Under the pieces are notes generated by a model. That model saw only the letters and a list, made by a program, of their open reading frames with translations, did not search any database and was not told where the DNA came from. This document shows positions 8,135 to 15,241 of a stretch of DNA of 37,156 bases, piece after piece. Position numbers and translations under genes: made by a program. Position 1 is the stretch's first letter. Each line of letters opens with the position of its first letter. This DNA is from an uncultured Opitutales bacterium (GTDB lineage Bacteria; Verrucomicrobiota; Verrucomicrobiia; Opitutales; Coraliomargaritaceae), in assembly GCA_937775295.1 (NCBI GenBank), contig CALKBZ010000040.1, positions 1 through 37,156 on the forward strand, written 5' to 3'.

Positions 8135-9171
8135 GTACGAATCAACCAGAAACCATCCGATTTGTCGCGAAATCCGCAAGTGAGGCTGCTGAAATCGTTC
8201 GCACGCGATTGGGCCCCGAGGGGCGCGTCATCTCCGTTGAGCAAGTGGCAGGTAGTGGGCTGAGGCGCTTTGTGTCCTCTCCGCAATTGCAAATCGTGGC
8301 GCAACGCGTCGTGTCGCCCGGTCCGGTTAAAGTGGATGGGCCGAACGGGGCGGCTCAGGAGGCGTTTCAAGTGCAGGATGCAGTTGCAACCAGCGATGTC
8401 ACTAGTGAGACAATTAAAGAAAGCGATCCATTCGGGCGTGAGCGAATTGATTGTGGGACATTGCTGCGCCGAGCTGGATTTTCGCCGAGCTTGATGGCTC
8501 GTCTCGAAGGTGCAGAGCGCTGGCGGGAGATTTGTGCGCTTCCTGTAAGCAAGGGTCTATCTGAGGCTATCTCATGGATCAGTAAGTATCGGACTCGGGC
8601 GAAGCTCTCGAGCGAACCATGCAAGGTCGCTTTTGTGGGTTGTGCCGGAGCTGGTAAAACAACGGCGCTGTGTAAATATCTTGCGCGCGAGGCCTTGGTG
8701 CGCGGCCGTAAAATGGAGGTGCTGCAATTGGAGGTTGATAAGCCCCACCTCGATGCTGGGCTCTCGATTTACTGCGACATTCTCGGAGTGCCGTGCTACG
8801 ATAATCCTGCGGATCTTTCTGGGCAATGTTCTTTATTTGTAGATGTGCCTGGCTTTTCTTCCCAGTCCACTGACGAAATCGAGCGACTAGTTGAGGCGCT
8901 CGAGGCAATCGGAGTTAACGACCGCGTCATGGTTATGAATGCGGCATATGAGCTCCCGGTTTTGGAGAGGCATGCGCGTGTTGCGGATCAGCTCGGAGCG
9001 CGTTACGCCGCCTACACCCACTTGGACGAGCTGGAAGATGTTAGCAAACTCTGGAACTGTATCCTCGACCCTGATCGGTCGACTCTTTTTTTAGCGCGTG
9101 GGCAGAACGTGGCTGGAGATTTAATTGATGATAGCTTTGGCTATATGATTGAAAGGACTTTTCCGCAATGA
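8131..9171 (+). CDS. flhF: FlhF-like SRP-family GTPase with degraded motifs
   Basis: FlhF places and numbers flagella as an SRP-type GTPase. The 346-aa product has the N-terminal B domain (RFVAKSASEAAEIVRTRLGP, residues 10-29), a variable linker (60-100), and an NG-like domain with a P-loop GCAGAGKTT at 170-178. Later motifs deviate. The DTYRxGA region reads LEVDKPHLDAGLSIYCDILG, the DTAGR motif reads DVPGF (238-242), and TKLDE reads THLDE. The fold is still suggested by CDILGVP, which recalls the family's AEILGVP. GTP binding may be kept while hydrolysis is altered. Overlaps with flhA and with the next gene suggest coupled translation. No flhG is seen next to it. Confidence 0.8.
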   Translation: MSTNQPETIRFVAKSASEAAEIVRTRLGPEGRVISVEQVAGSGLRRFVSSPQLQIVAQRVVSPGPVKVDGPNGAAQEAFQVQDAVATSDVTSETIKESDPFGRERIDCGTLLRRAGFSPSLMARLEGAERWREICALPVSKGLSEAISWISKYRTRAKLSSEPCKVAFVGCAGAGKTTALCKYLAREALVRGRKMEVLQLEVDKPHLDAGLSIYCDILGVPCYDNPADLSGQCSLFVDVPGFSSQSTDEIERLVEALEAIGVNDRVMVMNAAYELPVLERHARVADQLGARYAAYTHLDELEDVSKLWNCILDPDRSTLFLARGQNVAGDLIDDSFGYMIERTFPQ

Positions 9172-9425
9172 GTCGCTATTTTCTAGCCGGGGGTATTTTC
9201 GGGTTTTGCCTATCGTTCGCCATTTCCTTAAACTCTGGAGCGGACATTCATACCGGACTTTGGCATGCCATGGTTGGTTGCATTTTTGGTGCTTTTCTCT
9301 TCCGTTATTACTTTGGAAGCGTTGCGCAGCTATACATGCAAGTAAGGCTCCGCAAAATCGAGCAACAGCAGCACGAAGAGCGTGAGAGAGCCCGTCAGAG
9401 CGAGAAAGAGAGGGCTCAATTATGA
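9168..9425 (+). CDS. Unknown 85-aa membrane protein in flagellar operon
   Basis: I do not recognise this protein. It has two hydrophobic segments (about residues 4-22 and 33-58, with Gly-rich turns) followed by a highly charged C-terminal tail rich in Arg, Glu and Gln (about 60-85) that could form a short coiled coil. Both ends overlap neighbours by 4 bp with the ATGA arrangement: the start lies in the flhF stop, and the stop lies in the sigma factor start. That strongly suggests a real, co-translated gene. It sits where flhG often sits, but it has no ATPase motif. A membrane-bound partner of FlhF or an anti-sigma-like protein is conceivable, but nothing in the sequence proves either. Confidence 0.7.
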   Translation: MSRYFLAGGIFGFCLSFAISLNSGADIHTGLWHAMVGCIFGAFLFRYYFGSVAQLYMQVRLRKIEQQQHEERERARQSEKERAQL

Positions 9426-10213
9426 TCAGCTACAATTCTGCTAAACGTGTTTCGGACGCTTATTCAAATACGATGGGGTCTTCTGTCGATGCTCGAAGGC
9501 AAGTGAAAGATTATGCGATTCGCTTTATGCCGATAGTGCAGAGCGAGGTGTTCCGTTTTAAGATGCGCCTGCCCAAGCATATCGATTTTGAAGAGCTGCA
9601 TGGGGTTGCGATTTGCGGATTAATGCGTGCCTTCAAGCGCTATACTGTCGAGGTTGGGGATGGTTTCGGGGGCTATGTCAGAAAGCGAGTGCGCGGAGCG
9701 ATTCTGGACGAGCTGCGGCGTTTGGACACAATGTCCAGAGGTGCCCGCAAAAAAGCCGTTGCCTATGATAAAATACTGGTTGCCTTGGAGCAGCGGGAAG
9801 GTCGCTTAGCAACATCGGAGGAGGTGCGCAATGAATTGGGCTTAGATCAAGGGGCGTTCGACAAATTACTAGATCAATTGCGCCCAGTTACCTTTTTCTC
9901 TCTGGATTATGTTGATTCGTCTGCAGAATCAATTCCGCTTGCCGAACAATTAGAAGACCCCAAGGCAGTCACTGCTGCTGAGGCAGTTGAATCCAACGAA
10001 TTGTTTGGGCAGATCCGCGAGCGCTTGGGGCAGTTACCTGAAAAACAGCGCAAAATATTGCACATGTATTATTTTAAAAACTTCCGACTTGCTGAAATCG
10101 CCGAGGTCTTTAATCTTTCGGAAAGTCGCATTTGTCAAATTCATGTTCAGGCGATACGTAATCTCAAAGCGGGGTTTGCGTCTGCACTGCCCCACGAAAA
10201 CCTTAAAACCTAG
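9422..10213 (+). CDS. fliA: FliA-type (sigma-28 family) RNA polymerase sigma factor
   Basis: This sigma factor directs transcription of late flagellar genes. The 263-aa product has region 2 (residues about 60-105: HIDFEELHGVAICGLMRAFK, then RGAILDELRRLD as in FliA/WhiG), a region 3 (about 115-145), and region 4 (about 205-250: LPEKQRKILHMYYFKNFRLA, then SESRICQIHVQAIRNLK). The RGAxLDELRRxD motif separates it from RpoD. An anti-sigma FlgM is not evident in the window. The start overlaps the upstream 85-aa gene. motA begins 5 bp after the stop. Confidence 0.93.
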   Translation: MISYNSAKRVSDAYSNTMGSSVDARRQVKDYAIRFMPIVQSEVFRFKMRLPKHIDFEELHGVAICGLMRAFKRYTVEVGDGFGGYVRKRVRGAILDELRRLDTMSRGARKKAVAYDKILVALEQREGRLATSEEVRNELGLDQGAFDKLLDQLRPVTFFSLDYVDSSAESIPLAEQLEDPKAVTAAEAVESNELFGQIRERLGQLPEKQRKILHMYYFKNFRLAEIAEVFNLSESRICQIHVQAIRNLKAGFASALPHENLKT

Positions 10214-10218
10214 ATGTC

Positions 10219-11079
10219 ATGGTAGTTTTGATTGGATTTATAATTGTATGCGGCTCAGTTGTCGGCGGCCTCCATTTGGGAGGCGGCAGCGTGATGGTTC
10301 TGATGCACTTAAGTGAGTTTGTTGCCGTAGTTGGGATTTGCGCTGGCGTGCTGGTGATTGCCAGCCCGATGTCGGTGCTGAAGGACGTTGCTGCAAAAAC
10401 CATTACTGCTTTTAAGGGTGGCCCGATTCCAAAGGGAGCGCATATGGAGGGGATGAAAATGATGTTTCATCTATTCATGCTAGCTCGGAAAGAGGGATTG
10501 ATGATTCTGGAAGAACATCTCGTTGACCCTAAAAATAGCGAAATTCTAAAGAAATACCCCACTTTCTTGAAAAATGATCAGGCCGTTATGTTTATGGTGG
10601 ATGCGCTACAGCCTTTGGTCGACGGGCGAATCAAGCCAGAGCTGCTACGGCCGATCATGTCGACGCAGCTCGCTTCAATGAAGGATGAGGCTCGTAAGCC
10701 TGTTAACATTCTTCATCTGGTTGGCGACTCATTTCCCGGGATCGGTATCTGTGCGGCAGTACTTGGAATTATTCTGACGATGGGGAGTATTGCGCAGGGG
10801 CCAGAAGTGGTTGGTTACAAAGTGGCAGCCGCTCTTACGGGAACCTTCCTTGGGGTTTTTGGTGCCTATGGTTTTGTCAATCCCTTGGCGGTTCTAATTG
10901 AAGCGAACAATGAGGCAGAGCAGCGCTATTTCAATATGATTGCCGAGGGGATTGGAAGTTACGCCGGGGGCTTAGCTCCGCAGTTATCTGTCGAATTTGC
11001 CCGGCGCACCCTTCTCAGTAGCGAGCGCCCAAGCTCGGTCGAGTTGGAAGCTGAACTTAAGGAGGTTAAAATAGGGTAG
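10219..11079 (+). CDS. motA: Flagellar motor stator protein MotA
   Basis: MotA forms the pentamer around MotB and turns ion flow into torque. The 286-aa product has four membrane helices: two near the N-terminus and two after residue 170. It keeps the cytoplasmic loop with LARKEGLMILEEHL, which includes the charged residues that contact FliG, and the conserved FPGIGICAAVLGIILTMG segment with its structural proline. The end is charged (ELEAELKEVKIG). Spacing of 5 bp to the sigma gene and 25 bp to motB places it in the same transcription unit. Confidence 0.95.
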   Translation: MVVLIGFIIVCGSVVGGLHLGGGSVMVLMHLSEFVAVVGICAGVLVIASPMSVLKDVAAKTITAFKGGPIPKGAHMEGMKMMFHLFMLARKEGLMILEEHLVDPKNSEILKKYPTFLKNDQAVMFMVDALQPLVDGRIKPELLRPIMSTQLASMKDEARKPVNILHLVGDSFPGIGICAAVLGIILTMGSIAQGPEVVGYKVAAALTGTFLGVFGAYGFVNPLAVLIEANNEAEQRYFNMIAEGIGSYAGGLAPQLSVEFARRTLLSSERPSSVELEAELKEVKIG

Positions 11080-11104
11080 GCGTCTTCCCTAGAAAAATAT
11101 AATT

Positions 11105-11923
11105 ATGGCTGGAGGTGCATGGAAAGTTGCTTATGCGGATTTTATAACTGCCATGATGGCATTGTTTATGGTTTTGTGGATCCTCGGCTCTGAAGAAGAA
11201 TTACTTGAGCAGTTGGAGGAGTATTTCAAGAATCCACCAAGCCCATTTACTAGGAAGAGTACTAAATTTGATATTATTTCGGACGAAGGGGTTAATGATG
11301 CTAGCCGGCGTACTAAGCCTAATGTTGCCTATTTTGAAAGTTTCGAACCTACGATTCTAAAGGGTATTGTGAGTGAATTCAAGCGGGTGTTGAATATGGA
11401 AGGTGACGACAAAGAACCCGCCGTTGAAGTCATCGTCACTTCGGATGGGCTTCGGGTTTCGTTTTATGACAAGCATGAGACCCCGCTGTTTGAGCTGGGC
11501 AACACCAAGTTGACGGCTTGGGCGGATTTTCTGGTACAAAACCTAGCTTGGCTCATTGCGCGCTATCCCTTTGATATCGTCGTCGAGAGTTTCGCCTTTG
11601 AAAAACCTCTTGAAGGGAGTGGCCACTTGGAAAATGGAGAGAGCTCTTGGGAACTTTCGACTCGACGGGCGAATATTATGCGCCGCCGACTTCAATTTTA
11701 TGCAAATGATCAGCTCAATTTTAGGTCGGTCGTTGGTTTTGGAGACGTGACACTTTTTTCTGAGGAGGAGTTAGAGACTGGCTCAGGCAGGATGGAGCAG
11801 AGGATTTCTTTGTCGCTGTCACTGGCCGACCGGGGTCATTTACCTGATTTCTCTATGGTGGGCGAAGGCTTGCTTCCGCCTGCCAAGCAGGAGCAGGAAA
11901 AATCTTCGGTAACTTACGATTAA
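11105..11923 (+). CDS. motB: Flagellar motor stator protein MotB (short N-terminus)
   Basis: MotB anchors the stator to peptidoglycan and carries the ion. The 272-aa product starts directly at the conserved MAGGAWKVAYADFITAMMAL; the ion-binding Asp is residue 12, against about 32 in E. coli. An in-frame stop at 11090-11092 rules out a longer ordinary start, so the usual basic cytoplasmic extension is really absent. The single helix is followed by a plug-like segment, a linker and an OmpA-type peptidoglycan domain (about residues 110-245, with WELSTRRANIMRRRLQ). No Shine-Dalgarno is seen; the context is ataatt-ATG. The stop overlaps the next start (taATG). Confidence 0.93.
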   Translation: MAGGAWKVAYADFITAMMALFMVLWILGSEEELLEQLEEYFKNPPSPFTRKSTKFDIISDEGVNDASRRTKPNVAYFESFEPTILKGIVSEFKRVLNMEGDDKEPAVEVIVTSDGLRVSFYDKHETPLFELGNTKLTAWADFLVQNLAWLIARYPFDIVVESFAFEKPLEGSGHLENGESSWELSTRRANIMRRRLQFYANDQLNFRSVVGFGDVTLFSEEELETGSGRMEQRISLSLSLADRGHLPDFSMVGEGLLPPAKQEQEKSSVTYD

Positions 11924-12171
11924 TGATTCCGCAGAATAAGCAAAATCTGCCGATGAGTGGGGCACAAAAAGCGATGAGCACTTCTGGCTTTCAGCCTTAT
12001 CTTGTCGCTATGAAAAAAATAAACAAGGAATCTGAGTGCGTAGATGGCGCGCCTGAAGCCAGCGAGGCGTTGCAGGGTAGAGTGGAAGTCATTAATGATG
12101 ATGGGGTAGTGACTTCTATAAGTGTCCGTTGCGCATGTGGGGAAGTCACGGTTATTGATTGCAACTATTAG
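11923..12171 (+). CDS. Unknown 82-aa protein with C-terminal CxC...C motif
   Basis: I do not recognise this protein. It starts on the last base of the motB stop codon, so translation is probably coupled. The N-terminal half is polar. The C-terminal part (about residues 52-82) reads as a small beta-rich unit, GRVEVINDDGVVTSISVRCA, ending CGEVTVIDCNY, which contains Cys-x-Cys and a further Cys near the end. A metal or redox role is possible. No signal peptide or membrane helix is seen, so it should be cytoplasmic. Its place between motB and flgF suggests a flagellar role, perhaps regulatory. Confidence 0.6.
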   Translation: MIPQNKQNLPMSGAQKAMSTSGFQPYLVAMKKINKESECVDGAPEASEALQGRVEVINDDGVVTSISVRCACGEVTVIDCNY

Positions 12172-12182
12172 TTTATTTAAGT

Positions 12183-12200
12183 TTGGCACGGTAGATGCTA
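12183..12200 (+). promoter_or_regulatory. Candidate sigma-54 promoter before flgF
   Basis: The sequence TTGGCACGGTAGATGCTA matches the -24/-12 consensus: TGGCAC, then ATGCT where TTGCW is expected, with exactly 10 bases between the GG and GC pairs. The predicted transcript would begin near 12210, only about two bases before the flgF ATG. That would leave an almost leaderless mRNA and exclude the nearby AGGA (12204-12207). This makes the site uncertain although the match is good. Confidence 0.35.
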
Positions 12201-12211
12201 TGTAGGATTAC

Positions 12212-12952
12212 ATGGATGTAGGACTTATAGTTGGAAGCCGCCAGATGCAAATGCTGGAGGAATGGCAATCTACCGTTGCTAATAATTTATCGAATGCTTC
12301 GACGCCCGGATTTCAGAAAACCTTATACTCGGTTACCGCAGATGCATTAAAGGTAACTGATGCTGGCGAAGTGAAGAGGGCTCAATCGACTGCGTTGACT
12401 TTGCCTAAAGGTGGAGCTTCAAATTCTTTTGTCGATGGCACGATCCGTGTTTCGGGTAATCCGCACGATTTCGCGGTTAAGCACGGCGGTTTTTTTGCGG
12501 TCAACTCGCCTGAGGGTGCGACATTCTATACTAAAGATGGAGAATTTCAGGTGAACTCTGAAGGTGTACTGATTAACAAGGCCGGCTACACGGTGGATGT
12601 CGAGGGTGGCGAGCTGACAATCGATGTACAGCAGGGGCCCATTACGGTCACTCGCGATGGCAGTGTGAACCAGAACGGCCAAAGTTTAGGACGTATTTCA
12701 GCCTACAGCTTTACCGCACCAGAAAATCTAGTTCGGCTCAGCGGTAGTTACTTTGCCGACAATGGCAATTCGGGGTCCTCCCTAATAGAAGACCCTGTTG
12801 TTTTGCAAGGTCACCTGATGGGCAGCGCTACATCGGCAATGGCGGAGATGGTTTCGATGATTCAAATCTCCAGAGCCTACGAGGTGAGTCAGAAAATAAT
12901 TCAGGAAAGTGATGAGCGCCTAGATCGGGCCATCCAAACATTCAGCGTTTAA
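12212..12952 (+). CDS. flgF: Flagellar basal-body rod protein FlgF
   Basis: FlgF is a rod protein between the proximal rod and FlgG. The 246-aa product keeps the N-terminal rod motif in modified form (VANNLSNASTPGFQK at about residues 23-37; usual form ANNLANxxTxGFK) and the C-terminal helix (MAEMVSMIQISRAYEVSQKI, then SDERLDRAIQTFSV). The central region has the IRVSGNPHDFAVKHGGFFAV segment typical of FlgF/FlgG. It is shorter and less conserved than the FlgG downstream, which supports FlgF. A short AGGA lies 4 bp before the ATG. flgG follows after 32 bp. Confidence 0.88.
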   Translation: MDVGLIVGSRQMQMLEEWQSTVANNLSNASTPGFQKTLYSVTADALKVTDAGEVKRAQSTALTLPKGGASNSFVDGTIRVSGNPHDFAVKHGGFFAVNSPEGATFYTKDGEFQVNSEGVLINKAGYTVDVEGGELTIDVQQGPITVTRDGSVNQNGQSLGRISAYSFTAPENLVRLSGSYFADNGNSGSSLIEDPVVLQGHLMGSATSAMAEMVSMIQISRAYEVSQKIIQESDERLDRAIQTFSV

Positions 12953-12984
12953 AGTTAGATTAAATACAGCGAAAGGAAACCCCA

Positions 12985-13767
12985 ATGAACTTATCATTAT
13001 ATACCTCGGCGACCGGCATGGAAGCCCAACAAAAACAACTGAATATAATCTCCAATAATCTGGCGAATTCCAATACGACCGGATATAAGCGAGCAAAAAT
13101 TGAGTTTCAGGATATGCTCTACCAGCAGAATAAAGATGCGGGGGCCGCCTCTGGAGATGGAAATGTTCTGCCGACTCAAGTCGAAATGGGTAATGGCACC
13201 CAGGTGGTTTCTACCTCGCGCGTCTTTACTCAGGGGAATCTCCGAGAGACCGGCGGGAACATGGATCTTGCGATTGATGGACAAGGCTTTCTTGAGGTTG
13301 AGTTGCCTAACGGTGAGACCGGCTACACACGTGATGGGGCACTTAAAATCGCTCCCGATGGGCGTGTTGTTACGAGTACAGGTTACCCCGTGCTCAGCAA
13401 TTTTCAGGCGATCCCAGGTGGCGCAGAGAGCGTGACAATTATGCCCACTGGTGACGTTACAGTACGGACGTCCGCTGGTTCGACATCTTTCCGAATGCAA
13501 GTCGCACGCTTCAATAACCCGGCGGGATTGCGCAGCTTAGGCGGAAACGTATATGAGGAGACAGACGCGAGCGGCACTGCGGAAACCGGGAATCCTGCTG
13601 AGAACGGTTTTGGCCGAGTGATTCAGGGATTCTTGGAAGGGTCGAACGTGAATGTGGTCGAAGAGATGGTCAACATGATTACCGCTCAACGCTCATACGA
13701 GATCAATTCGAAGTCCATACAGGCGTCCGATGAGATGCTACAAACCGTTGCTCAACTCCGTCGATAA
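12985..13767 (+). CDS. flgG: Flagellar distal rod protein FlgG
   Basis: FlgG builds the distal rod. The 260-aa product has the standard length and motifs: LYTSATGMEAQQKQLNIISN and NLANSNTTGYKRAKIEFQDM at the N-terminus, a central NMDLAIDGQGFLEVELPNG, and the C-terminal GFLEGSNVNVVEEMVNMITA with QRSYEINSKSIQASDEML. A ribosome site (gaaaggaaac) precedes the ATG. flgA starts one base after the stop. Confidence 0.97.
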   Translation: MNLSLYTSATGMEAQQKQLNIISNNLANSNTTGYKRAKIEFQDMLYQQNKDAGAASGDGNVLPTQVEMGNGTQVVSTSRVFTQGNLRETGGNMDLAIDGQGFLEVELPNGETGYTRDGALKIAPDGRVVTSTGYPVLSNFQAIPGGAESVTIMPTGDVTVRTSAGSTSFRMQVARFNNPAGLRSLGGNVYEETDASGTAETGNPAENGFGRVIQGFLEGSNVNVVEEMVNMITAQRSYEINSKSIQASDEMLQTVAQLRR

Positions 13768-13768
13768 A

Positions 13769-14590
13769 ATGAAGCGTCTAATTGTAGTTTTTATGTTGTC
13801 GTTAGCTCTCGCGCTAGCAGTCAGCCAAGCCGAGCAGCTAGACCTAGGCCGGCTTGTTATGCCTTTGGCTGTTATCGAACCGCAGGTTGAGGCCGTGATC
13901 GAGCCTGATCAGAGCATGGACGAAGAGTCTCTGCCGAATGAGCCTCAGCATGTCTTAATTACCGAGCAGATTGCTCTGGAGGTTTTATTTAAGCAGGGGG
14001 AGTTATCAATTCCCCGAGAGGATACTTTAGAGATGGTGATTAAGTCGGGGTGGGAGCCTGTCTCCGTGCCAGTTGAATCCGATTGGGAACTTTACGTTGT
14101 GGATCCTTTTGCACCTGATAATCGAGGTCGTTGGTCCCCGATGCTCGTACTTGAAGTCAATGGCGATGTGAGCAAGCGTTGGCGCTTACGTTGCGATGTG
14201 GATCTCTATCGGAGAGTCTACATGACGACGCAGCGGTTAGGCCGCGGTGAGACGCCGATGCGGCCCGGGATTCAGGCTGTCATCTGCAATATTTACGAGG
14301 AGCTTTTACCTCCGGTAGCTGTCTCTGAGGATCTGAGTAATTATGAAGTGGTGCGAACTGTAAGCGTGGGTCGATTTCTGACTTGGGAAGATATCAGCCC
14401 TAGGCGCGCCGTTCGCAAAGGAGAACAGGTCGATGTGGTTCTCGAAAAGGGCGACCTGTCTATCACTTTGAGGGCGATGTGCATGCAAGATGGATTGATT
14501 AACGAAACTGTTCGACTGAAAAACCCAAGGACGCGCTCTGAATTCGCAGGAGTCGTTACCGCCCCTGGGCTGGTCACCATTATCAATTAG
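13769..14590 (+). CDS. flgA: Flagellar P-ring assembly chaperone FlgA
   Basis: FlgA is a periplasmic chaperone for P-ring (FlgI) assembly. I use the ATG at 13769, one base after the flgG stop, giving 273 aa with a clear signal peptide (MKRLIVVFMLSLALALAVSQ, cleavage after A-E-like site). The frame stays open back to 13730, but that part overlaps flgG. The C-terminal third holds the SAF-like domain: VRTVSVGRFLTWEDISP, RRAVRKGEQVDVVLEKGDLS, and an ending FAGVVTAPGLVTIIN that matches the family's GxVxxPGxV end. The N-terminal half is divergent. Its place before flgH and flgI supports the call. Confidence 0.85.
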   Translation: MKRLIVVFMLSLALALAVSQAEQLDLGRLVMPLAVIEPQVEAVIEPDQSMDEESLPNEPQHVLITEQIALEVLFKQGELSIPREDTLEMVIKSGWEPVSVPVESDWELYVVDPFAPDNRGRWSPMLVLEVNGDVSKRWRLRCDVDLYRRVYMTTQRLGRGETPMRPGIQAVICNIYEELLPPVAVSEDLSNYEVVRTVSVGRFLTWEDISPRRAVRKGEQVDVVLEKGDLSITLRAMCMQDGLINETVRLKNPRTRSEFAGVVTAPGLVTIIN

Positions 14591-14609
14591 AAATCGAGGT
14601 TACTAAATT

Positions 14610-15233
14610 ATGATAAAAAACAATATAAATTCATCTCTAGCTTTGGTCAGCGTTCTTATCGTGCCGTTGGTGCTTCCTGCTGAATCGCTATGGCGTGACG
14701 CCAGTGTTGGGACTCGAATGTATGCTGACCGCAAGGCTAATAATGTCGGCGATCTGGTGACGGTGATTATTCAAGAGAGCGCGAGCGTTTCCTCCTCGAA
14801 ATCAGCCAGCACGAATAAATCGTCATCTGTTGATTCTGGACTTTCCAAGTTGCTTTACAGTTCGTCAGGTTTCCTCAAAGGAGATGGTGGAGAGTTGCCC
14901 GGTGTCGGTTGGTCTTCCTCCAATACTTTTTCTGGAGCTGGCGATATTTCTGATCAGCAGTCCGCCACGACGCAACTTTCAGCCCTAATCATGGACCGCC
15001 AGCCCAATGGCAATCTGATCATTGAAGGAGTTCGCCGCACTATTCTGAATAATGAAACGAGCTTTGTGGTTCTGCGTGGCGTTATCCGGACTGACGACAT
15101 TAGTTCCAGCAATACGATACTTTCTTCACGAATTGCTGACGCAGAAGTTCAGCTGATTGCAGAAGGGTCACTAACAGACGCCCAGCGTAAGGGTTGGTTA
15201 AACCGTGCTTACGATTGGGTGAATCCATTTTAA
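14610..15233 (+). CDS. flgH: Flagellar L-ring protein FlgH without lipobox
   Basis: FlgH forms the outer-membrane L ring. The 207-aa product has a signal peptide (hydrophobic SLALVSVLIVPLVLPAES) and core motifs: VGDLVTVIIQESASVSSSKS near the N-terminus, LIMDRQPNGNLIIEGVRRTI in the centre, then GVIRTDDISSSNTILSSRIADAEVQ, here split as GVIRTDDISSSNTI and ADAEVQLIAEG. It ends with GWLNRAYDWVNPF, as usual. Unlike the enterobacterial protein it has no LxGC lipobox and no cysteine near the cleavage site, so it is probably not lipidated. A gagg site lies 10 bp upstream. Confidence 0.93.
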   Translation: MIKNNINSSLALVSVLIVPLVLPAESLWRDASVGTRMYADRKANNVGDLVTVIIQESASVSSSKSASTNKSSSVDSGLSKLLYSSSGFLKGDGGELPGVGWSSSNTFSGAGDISDQQSATTQLSALIMDRQPNGNLIIEGVRRTILNNETSFVVLRGVIRTDDISSSNTILSSRIADAEVQLIAEGSLTDAQRKGWLNRAYDWVNPF

Positions 15234-15241
15234 ATTTTATT

